Under the pieces are notes generated by a model, which worked only from the letters and a program-made list of their open reading frames with translations, made no database searches and had not been told where the DNA came from. The translations under genes were made by a program, and so were the position numbers. Positions 6,605-14,397 of a stretch of 15,953 bases of DNA are shown here, piece after piece. The first letter of the stretch is position 1, and each line of letters starts with the position of its first letter. This DNA is from CAZHFW01 sp964531675 (lineage in GTDB: Bacteria; Planctomycetota; Phycisphaerae; Phycisphaerales; UBA1924). The stretch covers positions 1 through 15,953 of the forward strand of contig CAZHFW010000056.1 of the NCBI GenBank assembly GCA_964531675.1, given 5' to 3'.

Positions 6605-8883
6605 GGCGACTTCTCCGGCGGGATGGCGAACAGGAAGCGCTGGGCCTCGGGCCACTGGGCCAGGGGCTTGCCCAGGGCGCGGGCGAACTGGGCGGCAACG
6701 TCGAGCGTGACATCCGGGTCGTACCAGCTCGACTTGTTCGGTCCCGAGCGGTTGAGTCTGGCGATCTCGGAGAGGTTGATGAGCACGTGCGTCACGCCCT
6801 GCTTGCGGAGCGTGCTGATCCACGCGGCGGGATCGCTTGGCGCGGCGCGATGGGCCTGACCAAGGGGTGAAGAGTCCCACGTGGTGTGGTACAGCACGGG
6901 GACCTGGAGGTAGAAGGGCGTCGAGTCGCCCAGGAGATAGAGGAGGCCCGTGCGTTTGCCCGAAGCGTTGCGCGGGAAGAGACCATCGGCGTTGATGTTG
7001 ATGAAGATCTCGGGCGAGGCGTTGTCGATGAGGCGTTGACGCTCCGCGGGGGGGAAGGCGGCCAGCTGGCGGGCGAGGTTCTGACCGGTGAACTCCGTCG
7101 GCCCGAAGACCAGGGCCTCGTTGGGACGGCCCAGTCGCTCACGCGAGTAGATGAAACAGGCGTCAATGAAGACGAAAGCGGCGCCGAGCAGCGCCAGTGT
7201 GATGGGCACGGGTGAGGATTTCAGGAGCCTGTCCTCACGCGTGAACGCGGCGACGCCGAGCCCGATCAGGCACACGGCGGGGACCAGCGCGGGGATCAGG
7301 AATCGCGATTGCAGATGCGTCAGGAACATCCACGCGATGAGGTTCAGGATGAGGCCCGCGAGGAGCAATGCTGCCAGGCGATGTGTGCGGCGGGAGATGA
7401 GCGCCGCGACGCCGAATGCCGCAGCAGCGGGGAAGACGAAGGCGAACTGCGGATGCATCAGGCCCCGATGGCGCAGGCCCGCGGGATCGGACGGATCGGG
7501 CGTGAAGAGCAGCGCCAAGCGCTGGCCGAGGCTTCCCGGGAAGGTGTGGCCCGACTTGAAGCGGGCGAACTGCTCGCTGGTCCAGTGGGCGTTGCCCAGG
7601 AGCTCGTGCGCGAACGGGAAGACCGGATTACCCAGCACGATCGCGTTGCGAATCAGCCAGGGCGAGAGCGCAGCCAGACCCGCCAGAGCACCGAGCGAGA
7701 GCGCGATGACGATGTCCTTGGTGCGGAGAGCCTGGGTCTTCTGTGCTTGCCGCAGGTCTTGCAACAGGGCGTGCGCGAGCAGGACCGCGACGGGCAGACC
7801 CGCGAAGAAAATGGCGGTGGCCTTTGAGCCGCAGGCAACGCCAACGAGGAGGCCGGCCAGGATCGCCTTGGGCTTTGGCTTGAGCCCGGGGTCAAGGCAG
7901 GCGAGCATGGCGCCGGCCATGCCGAGCGTGAGGCCCATTTCGTTGTAGGCGAGCGATGCGGTCACGATGGTCCAGGGCGTTGATAGGAAGATCGTGGCCG
8001 CGGCGATCCCGATGAGCGGGGCGCGGGCCGCGCCCGCCAACGTCGCGAGCGTGCGGACCAGGGCGGCGATGGTCGACGCGCAGACGAGCGCGAGGCCCGC
8101 GTGCAGCAGCTGGGCGGAGAGTGCGCCGCCTCCCTCGCCGCTGAGCAGACCCTGGGCGCGGGTCGCGGCTTCGGAAGCGTCGGGGACCGACGCGCGCACA
8201 TGCAGGAACGCGCCCTCGACCAGGCTCGGGAGGGCCGAGTACACGTTGTGCGTGACGGGCGCGATGCGGCCCAGCCCGAACCACTCGTTCACGAGCTGGA
8301 GGTGATAGCTCAGCGCATCGAACCCACCGAACTCGGAACTCCAGAGCCATCCGGGGGGCTGGCACGACGCGACCAGGAGCAGTGCGGCGGGCGGCAGGGG
8401 AATGAGCCAGCGGAGCTGGACCGCGGGGAGCGTGAACGCGTGGGAGCGAAAGCCCGACTGGAGCTGGGCGAAGAGCAGACCGATGCCAACCAGGTCCACG
8501 ATCAGCGCTGCTGGAACACCCGCGAATCGGAGCGTGAGCACCCCCGCGACGCCCAGCACGTGCGAGAGCAGCAGGAGGAGCGCGGTCCCGGAGGCGAGCT
8601 GGAGGGCGATGGGCGCCGCACTGTCTTTGAGCCAGGGGGCGAAAACCCGCCCAAAGCCCGCGCCGGCGAGGAGATAGAGGAGGGGGCCGATTCCGGCGTG
8701 GGCCAGGGTGATGAGCACCGCGGCCAGGCCGGAGGGTGCGTCGTGGGGGCCTCCCAGAGCGGCGAGCCAGGCGATGAGGGCGAGCATGGCGGCCAGACCG
8801 ACGACGCCCGCGACCTTGGTGCGGGCGCGTCCGAGGCTTGTCTCGGGCGAGTTGCGGGAGGCTGATGGGCGTGGATTGGTCAC
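6601..8883 (-). CDS. GT-C-type membrane glycosyltransferase (ArnT/PMT-like)
   Basis: Large polytopic membrane protein of 760 aa from a GTG start at 8883. Membrane helices fill most of the first 560 residues; a soluble domain follows to the end. GFDALSYHL (187-195) with Asp189, then WFGLGRIAPVTHNVYS (201-216), is the first-loop acidic motif typical of GT-C enzymes that use lipid-phosphate sugars. YNEMGL and NPVFPFAHELLG are also patterns seen in such bacterial proteins. Start choice is uncertain: an ATG at 8937 (MAVSYPRAPP) would overlap the first two bases of the divergent fur-like gene, so I prefer the GTG. Neither has a Shine-Dalgarno. The stop overlaps the next gene's ATG. Sugar and acceptor are unknown. 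Confidence 0.75.
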   Translation of the reverse strand: MTNPRPSASRNSPETSLGRARTKVAGVVGLAAMLALIAWLAALGGPHDAPSGLAAVLITLAHAGIGPLLYLLAGAGFGRVFAPWLKDSAAPIALQLASGTALLLLLSHVLGVAGVLTLRFAGVPAALIVDLVGIGLLFAQLQSGFRSHAFTLPAVQLRWLIPLPPAALLLVASCQPPGWLWSSEFGGFDALSYHLQLVNEWFGLGRIAPVTHNVYSALPSLVEGAFLHVRASVPDASEAATRAQGLLSGEGGGALSAQLLHAGLALVCASTIAALVRTLATLAGAARAPLIGIAAATIFLSTPWTIVTASLAYNEMGLTLGMAGAMLACLDPGLKPKPKAILAGLLVGVACGSKATAIFFAGLPVAVLLAHALLQDLRQAQKTQALRTKDIVIALSLGALAGLAALSPWLIRNAIVLGNPVFPFAHELLGNAHWTSEQFARFKSGHTFPGSLGQRLALLFTPDPSDPAGLRHRGLMHPQFAFVFPAAAAFGVAALISRRTHRLAALLLAGLILNLIAWMFLTHLQSRFLIPALVPAVCLIGLGVAAFTREDRLLKSSPVPITLALLGAAFVFIDACFIYSRERLGRPNEALVFGPTEFTGQNLARQLAAFPPAERQRLIDNASPEIFININADGLFPRNASGKRTGLLYLLGDSTPFYLQVPVLYHTTWDSSPLGQAHRAAPSDPAAWISTLRKQGVTHVLINLSEIARLNRSGPNKSSWYDPDVTLDVAAQFARALGKPLAQWPEAQRFLFAIPPEKSP

Positions 8884-8923
8884 GGGAATCCAGAGTTGGT
8901 CGGGCTGTGGGGGCGCGCGGGGG

Positions 8924-8929
8924 TAGGAT
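8924..8929 (+). promoter_or_regulatory. -10-like hexamer TAGGAT before the fur-like gene
   Basis: TAGGAT is followed by ACCGCC and then the ATG at 8936. A start site about 7 nt after the hexamer would fall on the A of the ATG, giving a leaderless mRNA. The whole divergent intergenic space is only 52 bp if the neighbour starts at 8883. Confidence 0.4.
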
Positions 8930-8935
8930 ACCGCC

Positions 8936-9400
8936 ATGCCGTTGGAGCCATTGAACACTCGTGGGAGCGCGGCGCTTGAGGTGCTCGAGCCGATCTGCGC
9001 GGTCTTCCGCCGGAAGCTCAAGTCCGAGGGCCTCAAGTACACGCCCGAGCGGGCCCAGATCCTGGACACGGTCCTGCGCTTCGAGGGTCTCTTTGAGGCC
9101 GAGCGGCTGCAGTCCGAGCTGAAGAAGGGCGGATTCCGCGTCAGCAAGGCGACGGTGTACCGGACCATCAAGCTGCTGCAGGAGGCGGGGATCATCCAGA
9201 GCGTGCTCTTTGATCAGGAGCAGGCGCACTACCAGCTGGTCTACGGCAAGCGGCCCAACGATCTGATCATCCGCGTGGACACGGGCGAGGTCGTGCAGAT
9301 CGAGGTGCCCGAGCTGATCGCGCTGCGCGACAAGATCTGCAAGGCCAAGGGCCTCGTGCCTCAGGGGCACCGATTGCAGATCTTCGCGGTGAAGGCCTGA
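8936..9400 (+). CDS. Fur-family transcriptional regulator with degenerate metal sites
   Basis: DNA-binding regulator of the Fur superfamily, 154 aa. The winged-helix part is well kept: YTPERAQILDTVLRFEGLF (35-53), then the recognition helix SKATVYRTIKLLQEAGII (70-87). The C-terminal dimer half is recognisable (LVYGKRPNDLIIRVDTGEVVQIE, from 101), but aligned by eye with E. coli Fur the HHHDHLICLDCG block has become GKRPNDLIIRVDTG. The helix-region HH pair is LF, and no CXXC pair exists. H145 and H98 remain. It may sense something other than Fe, Zn or peroxide, or act without metal. The start is the ATG at 8936, five bases upstream of a clear domain reading; it is divergent from the GT-C gene and convergent with the exbB-exbD operon. 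Confidence 0.85.
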   Translation: MPLEPLNTRGSAALEVLEPICAVFRRKLKSEGLKYTPERAQILDTVLRFEGLFEAERLQSELKKGGFRVSKATVYRTIKLLQEAGIIQSVLFDQEQAHYQLVYGKRPNDLIIRVDTGEVVQIEVPELIALRDKICKAKGLVPQGHRLQIFAVKA

Positions 9401-9432
9401 GTTGTCAGCTGCGGAAGCGGTTCACTCGGCCT
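9393..9432. terminator. Inverted repeat between convergent genes
   Basis: AGGCCTGAGT (9393-9402) can pair with ACTCGGCCT (9424-9432) with one unpaired base, around about 21 nt. It overlaps the stop codons of the fur-like gene and of the convergent exbD gene, so it could end both transcripts. No T run is seen. Confidence 0.35.
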
Positions 9433-9877
9433 GCACGCCGACCTTCACGATGCCGAGCTTTTCGCATGCTTCGTGCAGCGCGACCAGGTCCTGATACGGG
9501 ACCGCCGCATCGGGCGTGATCAGGACGACCATCTTCTTGGGGTCGCCCGCTTCGCGGCGCTTCATGAGGAAGGCTGCGGCTCCGGTGACGGAGGTTTCGG
9601 GCAGGCCCTCGGCGGTGATGACCGTGGTGCCATTGCGGACGATGACCTTCAGGCGGATCTGCTCGAGCTTGTCCTGGTCGGGCGTGGTGGTCGCGGAGGC
9701 GGGGGCGGTGTGCGGCAGCGAGGATTTGAGGTACCACTCGGGCCCGAGCACGCTGGCGGTCGCCATGAAGAATATCAGGATGACCATGACCACGTCCACC
9801 ATGGGCGTCATGTTGGGGCCGTGGTGGAGCTGGTAGGTGTTCCACGCGGTGCGCGACTTGGGGCGGCTCTGGCTCAA
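9422..9877 (-). CDS. ExbD/TolR-family biopolymer transport protein (second copy)
   Basis: Accessory subunit of a proton-driven inner-membrane motor, 151 aa. One membrane helix (about 23-43) begins NMTPMVDVVMVILIFFMA, with the essential proton-path Asp at 28; the rest is a periplasmic domain ending VPYQDLVALHEACEKLGIVKVGV. The start is TTG at 9877: it overlaps the preceding exbD stop (TTGA) and has GGAGG 7 nt upstream. An in-frame ATG at 9940 lies inside the upstream exbD and gives a non-ExbD N-terminus. The two ExbD copies differ clearly in sequence, so this is an old duplication or a heteromeric pair. Confidence 0.9.
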   Translation of the reverse strand: MSQSRPKSRTAWNTYQLHHGPNMTPMVDVVMVILIFFMATASVLGPEWYLKSSLPHTAPASATTTPDQDKLEQIRLKVIVRNGTTVITAEGLPETSVTGAAAFLMKRREAGDPKKMVVLITPDAAVPYQDLVALHEACEKLGIVKVGVQAE

Positions 9878-10308
9878 CCGGCGTCCTCCGAGACCCGCAT
9901 GGTCGCCAGACGCACGGTGGAGAGCCCCGAATCCCGGCACGCGTCGAGCACGGGCTGCACGCGCGAGAAGGGTGCGGTGCGGTCGGCGCGGAGCTGGACC
10001 GCGAGGTTCTTCTTCAGGCCGACGCGCTTCTCAAGCGCAGCCTTGAGCTCCGCGATGGACATGGTCTTGCCATCGAGGCGGGCGTCGCCCAGCTCCGGGT
10101 CGGTGGGGACCTCAATCGTCAGGACGCTGGGCTCGATCTGGTTGATGCCCGCGCCCGAGCTCGGGAGGGTCATGCGCGTGCGCTGGTCCATCGCGAGCTT
10201 GCCCACGAGCAGATAGAAGATGATGAGGCACATCACCACGTCGATCAACGGCGTGACGTTGATCACCGCGTGGTGGTCGTCCTCGTGATGGATGCGGTGG
10301 AACTTCAT
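9874..10308 (-). CDS. ExbD/TolR-family biopolymer transport protein (first copy)
   Basis: ExbD-like subunit of 144 aa. The N-terminus is His-rich (FHRIHHEDDHH, 3-13), followed by INVTPLIDVVMCLIIFYLL with the conserved Asp at 23 inside the single membrane helix. The periplasmic part ends in a typical VQPVLDACRDSGLSTVRLAT. It lies 12 bp after the exbB-like gene and overlaps the next exbD by TTGA, so the three form one operon. The start is the ATG at 10308; no Shine-Dalgarno is visible. Confidence 0.9.
   Translation of the reverse strand: MKFHRIHHEDDHHAVINVTPLIDVVMCLIIFYLLVGKLAMDQRTRMTLPSSGAGINQIEPSVLTIEVPTDPELGDARLDGKTMSIAELKAALEKRVGLKKNLAVQLRADRTAPFSRVQPVLDACRDSGLSTVRLATMRVSEDAG
9885..9889 (-). 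promoter_or_regulatory. Ribosome binding site deciding the TTG start of the second exbD
   Basis: GGAGG on the minus strand (CCTCC at 9885-9889), 7 nt before TTG at 9877. It lies within the coding end of the first exbD and makes the TTG start much more likely than the upstream ATG. Confidence 0.7.
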
Positions 10309-10320
10309 GAAGGAAGGGGC

Positions 10321-10998
10321 TTACTTGGCTTCCTCGGCCGGGAGACGCTCGACGATCTGCGAGCAGATCGCCATGCCACGGGTGCAGAGCCGGTCGATGC
10401 GCGAGCGGTAGATCCCGAAGATCAGGAGGCAGGGGATCGCCAGGCACAGGCCGAGCAGCGTGTGGAACAGGGCCTTGGAGATGCCCAGCGAAAGATCGCT
10501 CGGGCCCGCCTGGCCGCCGGTGGCGCCGAGCGAGGTGAAGGCGAGCACCATGCCCCAGACGGTGCCGGCCAGGCCGACGAGCGGTCCGAGGTTGCCGATG
10601 AGGCTGAGCAGTTCGATGCGGCGGAACCAGCGGGCGGATTCCTCGGCGGCGGCCAGTTCGGTCGCTTCGCGCATGGAGTCACGGCCTTTGCCCGAGCTCT
10701 TGAAGGCGATGCGGATCACGTGCCCGACGAATGAGTCGTCCAGATCAAGGAACCCGCGGAGATCGTCCCAGCGGCCTCCCGCGACCAGATCGTTGATGCG
10801 GTCCACGCTGGCCTTGGGGAGGATGTTGCGCTCGCGCACTTCGAAGATGCACGAGAAGATGATCGCGACCGAGGCGAGCGAGCCCAGCATGAGCACGATC
10901 GAGAAGAGGTCGAACGACTGCGCGAACAGATCCCAGAGGCCCATGCCGGAGGCGGGACCGGCTTGGGCGACCACGAGCGAGCTTGTCGAAAATTCCAT
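10321..10998 (-). CDS. MotA/TolQ/ExbB-family proton channel protein
   Basis: Channel-forming subunit of a TonB- or Tol-type energising complex, 225 aa. Three membrane helices are visible: about 31-51, 133-155 and 178-198. The stretch IGNLGPLVGLAGTVWGMVLAF (134-154) is the family signature. The long loop between helices 1 and 2 (about 55-130) is the usual cytoplasmic domain. It leads an operon with two exbD genes. No tonB, tolA or pal is next to it, so the load it drives is unknown. The start is the ATG at 10998; the frame remains open to 11106, but the added residues are Arg-rich and unlike the family. TACCAT is 8 nt before the ATG. Confidence 0.9.
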   Translation of the reverse strand: MEFSTSSLVVAQAGPASGMGLWDLFAQSFDLFSIVLMLGSLASVAIIFSCIFEVRERNILPKASVDRINDLVAGGRWDDLRGFLDLDDSFVGHVIRIAFKSSGKGRDSMREATELAAAEESARWFRRIELLSLIGNLGPLVGLAGTVWGMVLAFTSLGATGGQAGPSDLSLGISKALFHTLLGLCLAIPCLLIFGIYRSRIDRLCTRGMAICSQIVERLPAEEAK

Positions 10999-11006
10999 AG
11001 GCCCGC

Positions 11007-11012
11007 ATGGTA
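11007..11012 (-). promoter_or_regulatory. -10-like hexamer TACCAT before the exbB-like operon
   Basis: TACCAT on the minus strand, 8 nt before the ATG at 10998, identical to the hexamer before nadE. No Shine-Dalgarno lies between. It would give a near-leaderless operon mRNA. Confidence 0.35.
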
Positions 11013-11154
11013 GGGAATCGCCTGCTGCGTGCGCGACGCGGACGGAGCGTGTGGATTGAGCGGTGCGACGGCGCCGCCGGGCGCGTGCGCACGCGAGCGG
11101 CAGCACGAGGCGAGCCCCTTGAAAGAGGCGGTCAGAGGGTCGGGATTTCCTTGG

Positions 11155-11186
11155 TTTGCGGATACCGTATAAAATCCAAACGCAAA
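11155..11186. promoter_or_regulatory. Nested inverted repeat, candidate operator or promoter
   Basis: TTTGCG (11155-11160) faces CGCAAA (11181-11186); inside, GGAT (11160-11163) faces ATCC (11174-11177); the centre has ATACCGTAT (11162-11170), a palindrome with one central base. TATAAA at 11168-11173 is a -10-like hexamer on the plus strand. It is 179 bp before the receiver-like gene and 157 bp before the exbB-like gene. Function is unproven. Confidence 0.4.
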
Positions 11187-11364
11187 TCGCGGGGCGCTCG
11201 TCAGCGGCCCGCGGGGGGTTTTCTGGGGATCTGCCAAACTGACACCGCCGGCGCGGGCGGGCGCAAGGGTGGTGGCGTGGGCGTCATTTCGGGGGGCTCT
11301 GGCGGATTGCCAGCGGGTTTTGGGGGAGGGGTGGTCTCGGCACGCGGGTTGCCCTTGAACCAGC

Positions 11365-11907
11365 GTGACGACTCCCTCTCCGCACCATCCTCGGCCTGAT
11401 CAGCCCGCCTCCGGCGGGTGCAGCGGGGGTGCGGGCGGGCGGCTGAACCTGCTGCTTTCGCACGCCGGCTGGCGGGCCGAGAGCTGGGTGGACGCCTTGC
11501 CCCGGATGCTGGAGCCGATGGGGGTGCAGTCGCTGCGGGCGCAGACCGGGTGCGAGGCCCGGCGGGTGCTGCAGTCGACGCAGATCCATATTGCGGTGGT
11601 GGACCTGGCGCTGCCTCTGGATCAGCCCAAGGCGGCCGACGCGCTGGTCTGCCACGAGCCTGATCTGGAGGAGGGCGGGCCGCGCCTGCTCGAGATCCTG
11701 TCGAGGCTCGAGCAGCCGCCGCCGACGGTGGTGGTCAAGCGTGCGCGGAGCACGCGCGACGATGCGCGGGACATCAATGCGGCGCTGCGACTGGGCGCGT
11801 TCGCGGTGGTGGACCGGCCCCGTCATCAGTCCGACGTCGATCTTCTGCTTGAAGTCCTCCGGCGGGTCCTGGTTCGGTTTTACCAAGGACGCTGGCCGGG
11901 GGCGTGA
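11365..11907 (+). CDS. Degenerate response-regulator receiver-domain protein
   Basis: Stand-alone protein of 180 aa. After a low-complexity Pro/Gly start (1-25), a receiver-like fold is suggested by LNLLLSHAGW (27-36), IAVVDLALP (76-84) with Asp80 at the phosphate-acceptor place, PPTVVVKRA (119-127) and GAFAVVDRP (144-152). The acidic pair after strand 1 is absent and the conserved Lys-Pro of strand 5 is Arg-Pro (151-152), so normal phosphotransfer is doubtful. No output domain follows. The start is GTG at 11365 without a Shine-Dalgarno; the true start could be a little downstream. It ends 12 bp before a strong hairpin and 75 bp before groES, transcribed the same way. Regulation of the chaperonin genes is only a guess from position. 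Confidence 0.62.
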   Translation: MTTPSPHHPRPDQPASGGCSGGAGGRLNLLLSHAGWRAESWVDALPRMLEPMGVQSLRAQTGCEARRVLQSTQIHIAVVDLALPLDQPKAADALVCHEPDLEEGGPRLLEILSRLEQPPPTVVVKRARSTRDDARDINAALRLGAFAVVDRPRHQSDVDLLLEVLRRVLVRFYQGRWPGA

Positions 11908-11918
11908 GTGTTCTTCCT

Positions 11919-11949
11919 CGGCCCGGAGCGAAGTCCGGGCCGCGATTTT
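11919..11949 (+). terminator. Intrinsic terminator or attenuator ahead of groES
   Basis: CGGCCCGGA (11919-11927) and TCCGGGCCG (11934-11942) form a perfect 9-bp GC-rich stem with a 6-nt loop GCGAAG, then CGATTTT. It starts 11 nt after the receiver-like gene's stop. Only about 33 nt remain before the groES start, little room for a separate promoter, so it may act as an attenuator in the groES leader. Confidence 0.7.
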
Positions 11950-11970
11950 CAAAGGTGTTTTCGAGTTTCG

Positions 11971-11976
11971 AAGGAG
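11971..11976 (+). promoter_or_regulatory. Shine-Dalgarno of groES
   Basis: AAGGAG, 6 nt before the ATG at 11983. It settles the start against an in-frame GTG at 11908 that would add 25 unrelated residues. Confidence 0.85.
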
Positions 11977-11982
11977 TCTGAA

Positions 11983-12294
11983 ATGGCCAAGACCGCGACC
12001 AAGACGACCATCCGTCCCCTGCACGACAAGATCCTCGTGAAGCGTGACGAGGCCGAGTCCAAGACCACGTCGGGCATTTTCCTGCCCGAGACCGGCAAGG
12101 AGAAGCCCAAGACCGGGATCATCCACGCGGTCGGCGACGGCTCGCTCAACACCGACACCGGCGTGCGCATCCCCCTCTCGGTCAAGAAGGGCGATCGCGT
12201 GATCTTCACGAGCTACGCCGGGACCGAGGTCAAGCTCGACGGCGAAGAGCTCCTGATCATGTCCGAGGAAGACATCCTCGCGGTCATCGACTGA
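11983..12294 (+). CDS. groES: Co-chaperonin GroES (Cpn10)
   Basis: Heptameric lid of the GroEL folding chamber, cytoplasmic. The 103-aa protein is full length: TIRPLHDKILVKRDEAE (9-25), the mobile loop with GroEL-binding IFL at 32-34, KKGDRVIFTSYAGTEVKLDG (68-87) and the ending EEDILAVID. Start set by AAGGAG and ATG at 11983. It is followed 15 bp later by a 76-aa ORF and then groL. No CIRCE inverted repeat (TTAGCACTC/GAGTGCTAA) is found before it, so HrcA control as in many bacteria is unlikely here. Confidence 0.96.
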   Translation: MAKTATKTTIRPLHDKILVKRDEAESKTTSGIFLPETGKEKPKTGIIHAVGDGSLNTDTGVRIPLSVKKGDRVIFTSYAGTEVKLDGEELLIMSEEDILAVID

Positions 12295-12309
12295 TCACGG
12301 ACGCGATCC

Positions 12310-12540
12310 ATGACGCACGATCAGTTCCGACAGATCCTGAAAGAGCTCAACGGCGAGCGTGACGCGACCATCGCGTTCCACGGGATGCCCGAGCATGTCG
12401 CGATGATCACGGTGCACAACGCCATGCTCATCCCCGACGAGCCCGACCACATGGTCAAGGTCACCGACGGGAAGAGCATCTACATCATCGATGCCGAACG
12501 CGTCGCGTACGTCAAGATCGCGCTCAAGAAGCTCAACTAG
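12310..12540 (+). CDS. Small protein of unknown function between groES and groL
   Basis: 76-aa protein that I do not recognise. It starts with an amphipathic, helix-like stretch (MTHDQFRQILKELNGE), then alternating hydrophobic strands: ATIAFHGM, VAMITVHNAMLI, HMVKVT, KSIYIIDAERVAYVKIAL. This looks like a small soluble beta-barrel or sandwich. There is no membrane segment, signal peptide or Cys. It uses GC-rich codons like its neighbours, begins 15 bp after groES and is 163 bp from groL in the same direction, so it is very probably expressed with the chaperonins. A role as chaperonin accessory or translation-linked factor would be speculation. Stop is TAG. Confidence 0.8.
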   Translation: MTHDQFRQILKELNGERDATIAFHGMPEHVAMITVHNAMLIPDEPDHMVKVTDGKSIYIIDAERVAYVKIALKKLN

Positions 12541-12703
12541 GGAGAAGGCCAGGCGGCGAAGCCCCAGAGGGCAGAGTTCCAAAGGGCAAAGCGCCAAATG
12601 GCCAGATCGATCCCGAGTCATCCAACGTCCTTTCAACGTCCGCACAACCCCGTTTGAATTTGGCCATTTGGACTTTTGACCATTTGGCAATTTGGAGAAC
12701 CCC
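12541..12703 (+). repeat. Repeat-rich leader of groL
   Basis: 163 bp without a gene. CCAAATGGCCA (12594-12604) is a perfect inverted match of TGGCCATTTGG (12661-12671). CCATTTGG occurs at 12664-12671 and again at 12680-12687, 16 bp apart, followed by CAATTTGG. A second, looser series reads GAGGGCAGAG, AAAGGGCAAAG. No CIRCE and no clear -10/-35 pair is seen. The long inverted pair could fold over 78 nt in the leader RNA. Confidence 0.6.
12694..12697 (+). promoter_or_regulatory. Shine-Dalgarno of groL
   Basis: GGAG, 6 nt before the ATG at 12704; it favours this ATG over an in-frame TTG at 12692 that overlaps the site. Confidence 0.75.
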
Positions 12704-14341
<1,638 letters not shown>

Positions 14342-14352
14342 TTCTGCGACTG

Positions 14353-14383
14353 TCTGGCGTGCGAAAGCACGCCAGATGTTTTA
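14353..14383 (+). terminator. Intrinsic terminator of the chaperonin genes
   Basis: CTGGCGTGC (14354-14362), GAAA tetraloop, GCACGCCAG (14367-14375): a perfect 9-bp stem, extended to 10 by T14353-A14376, followed by TGTTTTA. It starts 11 nt after the groL stop. Confidence 0.9.
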
Positions 14384-14387
14384 TACT
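14382..14387 (+). promoter_or_regulatory. -10-like hexamer TATACT before the DUF3800 gene
   Basis: TATACT, one base from the consensus TATAAT, lies at the foot of the groL terminator and 10 nt before the ATG at 14398. No -35 box is clear because that place is in the terminator stem. Confidence 0.4.
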
Positions 14388-14397
14388 GAAGTGCCCC

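Larger units (their letters stand above)
10999..11364. other. 366-bp gene-free region between the divergent exbB-like operon and the receiver-like gene
   Basis: Open frames here are Gly/Arg-rich shadows without family likeness. The region holds the -10-like hexamer of the exbB operon, a perfect 14-bp palindrome CGCGTGCGCACGCG (11082-11095), the nested inverted repeat at 11155-11186 in the only AT-rich patch, and a small hairpin CTGGC-GGATT-GCCAG (11299-11313) followed by CGGGTTTT. Confidence 0.6.

Noticed and set aside
8884..8937. ATG at 8937 as start of the GT-C gene
   Set aside because: It shares CATG with the fur-like start and has no Shine-Dalgarno or -10-like hexamer; GTG at 8883 is kept as a cautious choice, though the ATG is not excluded.
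11007..11399. Plus-strand ORF of 130 codons in the gap before the receiver-like gene
   Set aside because: Gly/Arg-rich, no domain, no start signal; it overlaps the probable exbB promoter region.
11908..11982. CIRCE (HrcA) operator before groES; TTTCGAGTTTCGA looked partly symmetric
   Set aside because: It does not match TTAGCACTC-N9-GAGTGCTAA; only a 4-bp TCGA pair is present.
11284..12126. Minus-strand ORF of 280 codons across the receiver-like gene and groES
   Set aside because: It crosses the groES start and a terminator, with Pro/Arg/Gln-rich shadow composition.
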